Positions 58,221 through 64,000 of a stretch of 64,000 nt of DNA are shown here, one piece after another. The translations under genes were made by a program, and so were the position numbers. The stretch comes from Arthrobacter pullicola. Lineage in GTDB: Bacteria > Actinomycetota > Actinomycetes > Actinomycetales > Micrococcaceae. The notes below the pieces were generated by a model. The model saw only the letters and a list, made by a program, of their open reading frames with translations. It did not search any database and had not been told where the DNA came from. The DNA is taken from assembly GCF_014836875.1 (NCBI RefSeq), contig NZ_JACSQC010000001.1:572704-636703 (forward strand), read 5' to 3'. Each line of letters starts with the position of its first letter. Position 1 is the first letter of the stretch.

Positions 58221-59210
58221 ATGAGCAACATCGAAACGGCTCCGGTGGAAGTGGAGTGCGCCGCCGCGCCGGCCGGTTCCGCAATCGAAATCCACCCGCC
58301 GCGCAACGTGCCGCTGGGTGGACCGCGGGCGATGCCCGTCCGCCGAACCCTCCCGCAGCGCAGCCGCAGCCTGATCGGTGCCTGGTGCTTCGTGGACCAT
58401 TACGGACCCGACGACGTCGCCCGTACCGGCGGCATGGTGGTTCCGCCCCATCCGCACACCGGGCTGCAGACGGTCAGCTGGCTCTTCACCGGCGAAATTG
58501 AGCACCGCGACAGCACCGGGGCCCACGCCATGGTGCGGCCGGGCGAACTGAACCTGATGACCGCCGGCCGCGGCATCGCGCACTCCGAGGTCTCGACCGC
58601 GGAAGTCAGTGTCCTCCACGGCGTCCAGCTCTGGCTGGCCCTGCCCGAAGCAGCGCGCAGCATGGAGCCGCGGTTCGACCACTACGTTCCGGATGCCGTC
58701 CGCGGCCCCGGATGGGAACTCCGTGTTTTCCTGGGTGCCCTCGCCGGCTATGAATCGCCGGTTCGAACGCACTCTCCGATCCTGGGTGCCGAACTGGTTT
58801 TGGAGCCCGGGGCGGTGGTGGAATTCGACGCCGATCCGCGGTTTGAGTACGGCCTGCTCGCGGACACGGGCGCACTGGAATTCCAGGGCGCCGCCGTCGC
58901 CCCCTCCGAACTGGCCTACCTGGCGCCGGGAAACGGAACGCTGCGGATCAGCGCACCAGCGGACGCGCCGGCCCGCGCGCTGCTCATCGGAGGCGAGCCC
59001 CTCGGGGAGACGATCGTGATGTGGTGGAACTTCATCGGCCGCAGCCACGAGGAAATCGTCCAGTACCGCCGCGACTGGCAGCAGCACATCGGTGCTGAAA
59101 CCCATCCCGGCGCGGCGCCCGCCAGCCGGTTCGCCGTCGTTCCCAATGATCCGCTGCCCCCGCTGCCGGCTCCCGCCCTGCCCAACGCCCGGCTCCGGCC
59201 GCGCCGCTAA
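58221..59210 (+). CDS. pirin family protein
   Basis: A 329-residue bicupin. The pirin N-terminal metal-binding motif is VVPPHPHTGLQTVSWLFTGE, and EIEHRDSTG and HSEVS complete the site (three His and one Glu). The second cupin domain is around VFLGALAGYESPVRTHS and LLADTGALEFQG. Bacterial pirins act as quercetinases or regulators. It is the first gene of a three-gene plus-strand operon with the GNAT-like and AhpD-like proteins. Confidence 0.9.
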   Translation: MSNIETAPVEVECAAAPAGSAIEIHPPRNVPLGGPRAMPVRRTLPQRSRSLIGAWCFVDHYGPDDVARTGGMVVPPHPHTGLQTVSWLFTGEIEHRDSTGAHAMVRPGELNLMTAGRGIAHSEVSTAEVSVLHGVQLWLALPEAARSMEPRFDHYVPDAVRGPGWELRVFLGALAGYESPVRTHSPILGAELVLEPGAVVEFDADPRFEYGLLADTGALEFQGAAVAPSELAYLAPGNGTLRISAPADAPARALLIGGEPLGETIVMWWNFIGRSHEEIVQYRRDWQQHIGAETHPGAAPASRFAVVPNDPLPPLPAPALPNARLRPRR

Positions 59211-59229
59211 TCCGAAAGGCCTTCAACGA

Positions 59230-59550
59230 ATGCAGATCCAGGACAATCCGGCGCAGCAGCGCTATGAAGTGCTCGACGACGGCGGAACGGTCGCCGGATT
59301 CGCCGCCTACCGTAACCGGCCCGGCCGCCGCATCTTCGTGCACACGGAGGTGGCCGAAGCCTATGCCGGCCAGGGGATTGCCGGCAGGCTGGCCCGCTAC
59401 GCCGTCGACCATGTCCGAGATGCGGGCCTGCGGCTGGTGCCGTACTGCCCCTATATTGCCGGCTGGCTGAAGCGGCACCCGGAATACGAGGGCATTGTGG
59501 ACTGGCCGGCCACGGAGTCCCCGGTGGAAGACGCGGTGGGCCAGGCATGA
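59230..59550 (+). CDS. GNAT-like acetyltransferase (YidJ/short COG2388 type)
   Basis: A 106-residue protein. It starts MQIQDNPAQQRYEVLDDGG and has the acetyl-CoA motif HTEVAEAYAGQGIAGRLARY with RLVPYCPYIAGWLKRHPEY, the short COG2388 (YidJ-like) type. The start at 59230 is chosen because the long frame upstream is not conserved. GAAAGG is 13 bases upstream. It overlaps the AhpD-like gene by 4 bases. Confidence 0.88.
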   Translation: MQIQDNPAQQRYEVLDDGGTVAGFAAYRNRPGRRIFVHTEVAEAYAGQGIAGRLARYAVDHVRDAGLRLVPYCPYIAGWLKRHPEYEGIVDWPATESPVEDAVGQA

Positions 59551-60005
59551 GCGGCAACAGAGTCTTTATCGACAAACAGAACCGGCAGATCTACCAGGCG
59601 CTGGCCGGCACGGCGGCGGCGGTTCGGGCCGCGGCCCAGGAAGCCGGCCTGGGCCGGATCGTGATGGAACTGGTCAACCTGCGCGTCTCGCAGCTCAATG
59701 GCTGCGCCTACTGCCTGGACCTGCACACCCGGCAGGCACTGGACGAAGGGGAGACACCGCAGCGCCTGTCCGTGCTGCCGGCGTGGCGGGACACGAATCT
59801 GTTCAGCGACACCGAGCGGGCGGCCCTGGGCCTGGCGGAGGCGCTGACGATTCTTCCCGACGGCGAGCAGCGCGAGGAGATTTTCGCCAAATACCAGGCG
59901 CTGCTCAGCGTGGAGCAGTTCTCCGTCCTCAGCTGGGCGGTCGTGACGATGAACGCCTTCAACCGGGTGTCCATCATCAGCGGGCATCCCGTCAAAGCGC
60001 GCTGA
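59547..60005 (+). CDS. carboxymuconolactone decarboxylase / AhpD-like protein
   Basis: A 152-residue protein of the AhpD/CMD fold. The redox motif is NLRVSQLNGCAYCLDLHTRQA (CxxC with the following His), and LGLAEALTILPDG plus FSVLSWAVVTMNAFNRVSII are typical of the peroxidase-type CMD clade. The gene is the third in the pirin operon. A thiol-dependent role in peroxide defence is likely. Confidence 0.9.
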   Translation: MSGNRVFIDKQNRQIYQALAGTAAAVRAAAQEAGLGRIVMELVNLRVSQLNGCAYCLDLHTRQALDEGETPQRLSVLPAWRDTNLFSDTERAALGLAEALTILPDGEQREEIFAKYQALLSVEQFSVLSWAVVTMNAFNRVSIISGHPVKAR

Positions 60006-60023
60006 ACCCCGCCCTCAGCCCGG

Positions 60024-60065
60024 CTGCTGCCCGATACCGGCCGTTTGGCTGGCAGCGGGCAGCAG
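60024..60065. terminator. bidirectional hairpin between AhpD-like and aldehyde dehydrogenase genes
   Basis: CTGCTGCCCG (60024-60033) and CGGGCAGCAG (60056-60065) are perfect 10-bp arms; flanking bases extend the stem imperfectly. It lies between two convergent genes. Confidence 0.6.
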
Positions 60066-60085
60066 GCTGGGCGGGGAACCGCGGC

Positions 60086-61543
60086 CTAAAACGGATAGCG
60101 CGCGATTTCGGAGCGCATTGTCAGCCACTGTGTCTCGGTGAAGGCGTCGATGTTCGCGGATGCCCCGCCGAAGCGGGACCCGGTGCCGGAGGCACCCATG
60201 CCGCCGAACGGAGAGTTGGCCTCGTCGGACACCGTCTGCTCATTGATGTGCACCTTGCCCGAGACCACGCGGTCGGCCACCTCCATTGCCATTCCCACCT
60301 CTCCCAGCACGCCCACGGAGAGCCCATACTCGGAGGCGTTAACCAGGTCGATCGCCTCGTCAACGGTGGAGAAGCCCAGGACCGGGGCCACCGGGCCGAA
60401 GATTTCCTCAGTCCAAGCGGGGTTGTCCGGTGTCAGGCCGGTGAGCACTGTGGGCTGGTAGAAAAGTCCTTCGTAGGTTCCTCCGGCCGCGATCTGGGCG
60501 CCGGCGTCCTTGGCCACCCGCACCAGCCTGTCGATGTTGTCGCGCTGGCGCCCGTCAATGATTGGTCCCAGCGCAACCCGGCCGGTGCACGGGTCCCCGA
60601 CCGGCAGCGCCCTGGCCTTGGCAGCGAGTTTGGCGACGTACTCCTCGAGCAGGGATTCGTGGACCAGATGGCGTCCGGTGGACATGCAGATTTGGCCCTG
60701 GTGCATAAACGAACCAAAGGCGCCGGCTGACGCGGCCAGATCCAGATCGGCCCCGGGCAGCACCACCAGGGCATTGTTGCCGCCGAGTTCCAGATGGGCG
60801 CGCTTGAGCAGGCGGCCCGCGGTCTCGCCGACCTTGCGGCCGGCCGCCGTCGAACCGGTGAAGGAAATGATCCGGACTTCGGGAGCCTCAACCAGCGCCT
60901 TCCCGACGTCGGCACCGCCGGGGAGCAGCTGCAGCAGGCCTGTTGGGAGGCCGGCCAGTTCAAAGACGCGCATGATCGCCACACCGCCGGAGATGCTGGT
61001 GCGGGGGTCCGGCTTCAGAAGGACGGCGTTACCGAGGGCAAGGGCCGGGGCGACGGACCGGATGGAGAGAATCAGGGGAAAGTTGAATGGGGAGATCACC
61101 GACACGACGCCGGCGGCCCGGCGCCGGGCGAAAGACCAGCGGTCCTCGTTGCTGGTCAGCACCTCACCGGCCGGATGCGCCGGAAGCGCGGAAGCCTCGA
61201 AGCACTCGTTGGCGGCTATATGGGTTTCCAGTTCGGCCTTCCCACCGATGGCGCCGGTCTCACGCATGATCCAGCCCTGGATTTCCTTGGCATGGTCCTC
61301 GAACAGCGATCCGGCGCGCCGCAGTACGGCGGCGCGCTCCTCCGGCCTGGTTTGGGCCCAGGATCGCTGGGCGGCAGCCGCCCGCGTTGCTGCGGCGAGG
61401 GCGTCGGAGCGGTCCGCAGCACCGACGGACCCCAGGACGTGCCCGGTAGCGGGTTCGACGACGTCGAGGACGCCGGCAGATCCGGCGGTCCAGGAACCGG
61501 TGTGGATTTTGCCGTGCCAGGCGGAGGTGGCGAGGAGGGTCAT
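60086..61543 (-). CDS. aldehyde dehydrogenase (benzaldehyde/vanillin-type)
   Basis: A 485-residue NAD(P)-dependent enzyme. The cofactor site is VVSVISPFNFPLIL and SFTGSTAAGRKVGETAG; the catalytic Glu is in LELGGNNAL and the catalytic Cys in MHQGQICMSTGR. The C-terminal SPFGGMGASGTGSRFGG is typical of benzaldehyde dehydrogenase-like members. The start at 61543 is chosen because AGGAG lies 7 bases upstream. It follows the ABC permease by 110 bases on the same strand. Substrate not determined. Confidence 0.92.
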   Translation of the reverse strand: MTLLATSAWHGKIHTGSWTAGSAGVLDVVEPATGHVLGSVGAADRSDALAAATRAAAAQRSWAQTRPEERAAVLRRAGSLFEDHAKEIQGWIMRETGAIGGKAELETHIAANECFEASALPAHPAGEVLTSNEDRWSFARRRAAGVVSVISPFNFPLILSIRSVAPALALGNAVLLKPDPRTSISGGVAIMRVFELAGLPTGLLQLLPGGADVGKALVEAPEVRIISFTGSTAAGRKVGETAGRLLKRAHLELGGNNALVVLPGADLDLAASAGAFGSFMHQGQICMSTGRHLVHESLLEEYVAKLAAKARALPVGDPCTGRVALGPIIDGRQRDNIDRLVRVAKDAGAQIAAGGTYEGLFYQPTVLTGLTPDNPAWTEEIFGPVAPVLGFSTVDEAIDLVNASEYGLSVGVLGEVGMAMEVADRVVSGKVHINEQTVSDEANSPFGGMGASGTGSRFGGASANIDAFTETQWLTMRSEIARYPF

Positions 61544-61653
61544 GGCTGCTCCTAAATGCAGATGCGGTATGTAATCAAGGGGACGTTGCGGTGGATGGGG
61601 TGTGCCGGGCAGGAGGGCGGCGGTTTCGGAAACGGTCCTGGCTGCGTCATCAG

Positions 61654-62712
61654 CTAGGCGGGCGCGGAAGCGTCCTGCCCGCGGCCGCCTGCGGCACCCG
61701 GACCGGGTGGGGTACCCGCCGGGTCCCTCTCGGGCGCCGGGGGTGCCGGGCGCACCACCCGCTTTTTGCGGCGCTGGACCAGGGTGGCCGCGGAGACCGC
61801 AATCAGCAGGGCCACACCGTTGAAGACGTTGGTTACCCAGGTTTTGGCCCCCAGGATCACCAATCCGTTGGCGCCGACAGCGAGCAGATACACACCGGTC
61901 ACGGTGCCCCACACATTGAAGTAGCCGGCCCGGATGGCGGTGGCGCCCAGAAACGCCGCGGCGTAGGCCGGCAGCAGGAATTCCGGACCCAGGTCCGGCG
62001 TCGCATTTCCCGCACGCGAGGCCTGCAGCGTGCCGGCCAGTCCGCCGAGCAGCCCCGCGCCGATGAAGGCGGCGGCCAGGTAGCGCTTGGTCCGCACGCC
62101 GGAGAGTTCAGCGGCGTCGCGTCCCATGCCGGTGGCCCGCAGGTACCGTCCAAACGGGGTGCGTTCCAGGACGAACCACAGCGCCAGTGCCGCGGCCAGG
62201 AAGTAGAACACCACAACCTGCAGGCCGCCGGGCAGGCGGATGCCGGTCAGGGCGGAGAACCCGTCGGAGGAGTGGGTGATGAGGGTGGAGTTGGTGAGCA
62301 GCAGGTTGAAACCGGCCAGGATGGTGGCCATGCCCAGGGTTGCGATGAAAGCGTTGACTCCGACGACGATGGTCATAAACGCGTTGACCGCGCCGATCAG
62401 CATCCCGAGGGCGAGTGTGGCAAGCAGGACCAGCGGAAGCGGCAGGCCGGCTCCGGCCAGGACGATGCCGGTGATGGTGCAGATGCCGAGGTTCGCGCCG
62501 ACGGAAAGGTCGAATTCGCCGGCGGCCAGCGGCAGAAGCACTGCCAGGGCAAGGATGCCGGGCACCGCCTGGTCGGCAAGGATTTGCCGGAAGTTGCCTG
62601 AGGTCGCGAAGGTGTCCGGCATCAGCATCGAGAAGACGGTGATCATCAGGACCAGGAAGACCACGATTCCGTAGTTCTTCATCAGGGCGCCGGGGTTGAA
62701 TCGGAGGTTCAC
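61654..62712 (-). CDS. ribose-type ABC transporter permease (RbsC family)
   Basis: A 352-residue permease with about ten hydrophobic segments. The EAA-like loop LERTPFGRYLRATGMGRDAA and the motif FDLSVGANLGICTITGIV are diagnostic. The C-terminal tail (about 35 residues, PGPGAAGGRGQDASAPA) is low-complexity and polar. It lies 57 bases downstream of the ATPase. The binding protein must lie beyond the right edge or elsewhere. Substrate could be ribose, another sugar or autoinducer-2. Confidence 0.9.
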   Translation of the reverse strand: MNLRFNPGALMKNYGIVVFLVLMITVFSMLMPDTFATSGNFRQILADQAVPGILALAVLLPLAAGEFDLSVGANLGICTITGIVLAGAGLPLPLVLLATLALGMLIGAVNAFMTIVVGVNAFIATLGMATILAGFNLLLTNSTLITHSSDGFSALTGIRLPGGLQVVVFYFLAAALALWFVLERTPFGRYLRATGMGRDAAELSGVRTKRYLAAAFIGAGLLGGLAGTLQASRAGNATPDLGPEFLLPAYAAAFLGATAIRAGYFNVWGTVTGVYLLAVGANGLVILGAKTWVTNVFNGVALLIAVSAATLVQRRKKRVVRPAPPAPERDPAGTPPGPGAAGGRGQDASAPA

Positions 62713-62769
62713 TGTAGGGGCTCCTAGGTGGGATGTGGAGTGGTGGGGCGCGGGCTAGACGGGCTGGGG

Positions 62770-64000
62770 CTAGGCGGGGGCGCCGGTCTGGCAGGCCAGG
62801 GCGATACCGTCTTCGGTGATCTCCGGGCCGGAGAGTTCGGCGGCGATCCGGCCGCGGTCCAGGACCAGGACCCTGTCGGCCAGGCCAACGAAGTCGTCGT
62901 AGTCGGTGCTGGCGACCAGGATGGCCACGCCGTCGTCGGCGAGTTCCTTGAGCAGCCGGCTGATTTCCTGCCTGGCCAGCGCATCCACTCCCTGGGAGGG
63001 CTCGTCCAGCAGCAGCATGAGCGGGGAGCCGCTCGCTGCGCGGGCCACCACCACCTTCTGCTGGTTGCCGCCGGAGAGGCTGCGGACGGGAGCGGCCAGG
63101 GACGCGGCCTTGACCAGGTAGCGGCGGGAAAGGTCGGCCGCAGCTGCCTTTTCCGCGGCGCGGTTGAGCACCGGCCCGCGGGTGTAACGGCTCAGGCGCC
63201 CGAGGGTCAGGTTCTCGCCGACCCCGAGGTCCAGGACTACGCCGTCGCGCCGCCGGTTCTGCGGAACACAGGCCACTCCGGCGGTAATGGCGTCCGCGGC
63301 CGACCCCGGGGTGTACGGCTTGCCGGCCAGGACCATGGTTCCGGCCGCTGGCTGCTGGGCGCCGGCGATGAGCCGGACCAGTTCGCTGCGGCCGCAGCCG
63401 AGCAGCCCGGTGATGCCGACGATCTCCCCGGCGCGGACTGCCAGATCGATGCGGTCCAGACGGGGGCCGCTGAGGCCGCGGGCCTCCAGCAGCACCGCCC
63501 CTTCCCGTTCCTCGGCGGGACGGATGGCTGGTGCTTCCAGCTCCCGGCCAATGACCAGCGAGACCACCGCGGCGGCGTCGCGCTCTCCCAGCGGTTCGTC
63601 CGCGACGAGCCGGCCGTCGCGCAGCACAGCCACGTTGTCCGCGATGCGCCGGACCTCTTCGATCCGGTGGCTGACGTAGACCGCGGTCCCGCCGTGGCTG
63701 CGCAGCATGTCGATCAGGGCCAGTACCCGGTCCGCTTCGTGGGCGGGCAGCGAAGCGGTGGGCTCGTCCAGGATGAGGATATTGCGGCGGAGGGAATCTA
63801 CATCGGCAGTGGTGCTGTCGTTGAGGCTGCCGGCGCCGCCTCCGCTGCCGGAACGGTGCTGGAAGGCTCGGGCAATGCCCACCATGGTACGGGTGGAGGG
63901 GGAGAGGTCCCCGACCAGGCGGCCGGGGTTTTCATTGATCCCCAGCAGTTCCAGGGTGGCTGCGACGTTGGCGTGCTCTTTGCGGAGCCGGACCGGGGAG
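62770..64000 (-). CDS. ribose-type ABC transporter ATPase (RbsA family), 5' end beyond the window
   Basis: The gene runs off the right edge; about 410 residues are present. The first ABC domain shows the degenerate signature LSPSTRTMVGIARAF and Walker B ILILDEPTASLPAHE, with H-loop VYVSHRIEEV. The second domain has Walker A-like TGLLGCGRSELVRL, signature LSGGNQQKVVVARA and Walker B LLLDEPSQGVDA. Between signature and Walker B of the first domain is an insertion of about 22 residues rich in Gly and Ser (SGSGGGAGSLNDST). The frame stays open to the window end, so no start is seen. Confidence 0.9.
   Translation of the reverse strand, partial: SPVRLRKEHANVAATLELLGINENPGRLVGDLSPSTRTMVGIARAFQHRSGSGGGAGSLNDSTTADVDSLRRNILILDEPTASLPAHEADRVLALIDMLRSHGGTAVYVSHRIEEVRRIADNVAVLRDGRLVADEPLGERDAAAVVSLVIGRELEAPAIRPAEEREGAVLLEARGLSGPRLDRIDLAVRAGEIVGITGLLGCGRSELVRLIAGAQQPAAGTMVLAGKPYTPGSAADAITAGVACVPQNRRRDGVVLDLGVGENLTLGRLSRYTRGPVLNRAAEKAAAADLSRRYLVKAASLAAPVRSLSGGNQQKVVVARAASGSPLMLLLDEPSQGVDALARQEISRLLKELADDGVAILVASTDYDDFVGLADRVLVLDRGRIAAELSGPEITEDGIALACQTGAPA

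Noticed and set aside
1-64000. CRISPR arrays, prophage, complete insertion sequences, tRNA and rRNA genes
   Set aside because: No regularly spaced direct repeats, transposase or integrase motifs, or tRNA-like cloverleaf with T-loop were noticed on reading. A tRNAscan and an IS search would be decisive.

Overview
The window is 64 kb of very GC-rich DNA with dense, often 4-bp-overlapping genes, GTG starts and AGGAG-type ribosome binding sites. Actinobacterial families dominate: an IdeR/DtxR-type iron box, a thioester adhesin with an LPNTG anchor, MocR/YczE, PucR, an RsbQ-type hydrolase, and an actinobacterial rhamnose cluster of the isomerase plus aldolase-dehydrogenase fusion type. Overall this looks like a chromosomal segment of a soil or plant-associated Micrococcaceae member (Arthrobacter-like). 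The genus is inference. I saw no rRNA, tRNA, CRISPR array, prophage or complete insertion sequence.

Layout. 1-6.2 kb: PadR regulator with its membrane partner, a 0.7-kb gene-free stretch with a perfect 11-bp inverted repeat, a GyrI-like protein, a Nudix hydrolase, a CynX-type MFS carrier, and a MarR gene beside a 19-bp palindrome. 6.2-12.7 kb: one ferric-siderophore operon (binding lipoprotein, two permeases, ATPase, siderophore-interacting reductase, Fes-type esterase) behind an IdeR box. 12.9-19.1 kb: hydrolase-MarR pair, small winged-helix protein, GNAT, and an FtsX-type ABC exporter divergent from a NarL-type two-component system. 19.3-21.1 kb: a sortase-anchored thioester-domain adhesin split by a single-base frameshift. 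21.1-26.2 kb: small membrane proteins, a DUF427 protein, DoxX, aldo/keto reductase and GH13 alpha-glucosidase.

26.2-32.0 kb: an M20-family amidase and a YtcJ-type amidohydrolase divergent from a PucR regulator and an MHS-family carrier, probably one catabolic unit for an amide or ureide-like substrate. 32.1-35.5 kb: TetR, a DHA2 drug exporter, GNAT and a TetR-type C-terminal domain that lacks a DNA-binding domain. 35.5-41.5 kb: a PotABCD-type polyamine ABC operon divergent from a GntR regulator that overlaps a soluble Cache sensor protein. 41.5-43.7 kb: YczE and MocR share a 61-bp divergent promoter with two direct repeats.

43.7-52.5 kb: L-rhamnose catabolism (rhaI, aldolase/dehydrogenase fusion, rhaB, a LacI repressor and a P-loop kinase on the minus strand; mutarotase and MFS carrier on the plus strand) with two LacI-type operators in the divergent promoter. 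52.5-64 kb: a lone ABC-like ATPase, an SDR, GtrA, a PAS-PAS histidine kinase translationally coupled to an RsbQ-type alpha/beta hydrolase, a DHFR-like reductase, a pirin-GNAT-AhpD operon, an aldehyde dehydrogenase, and a ribose-type ABC permease plus ATPase that runs off the right edge.

The most unusual system is the RsbQ hydrolase joined to a histidine kinase whose first PAS domain resembles that of the usual RsbQ partner, the phosphatase RsbP. The signal-input pair seems kept while the output is changed from phosphatase to kinase.
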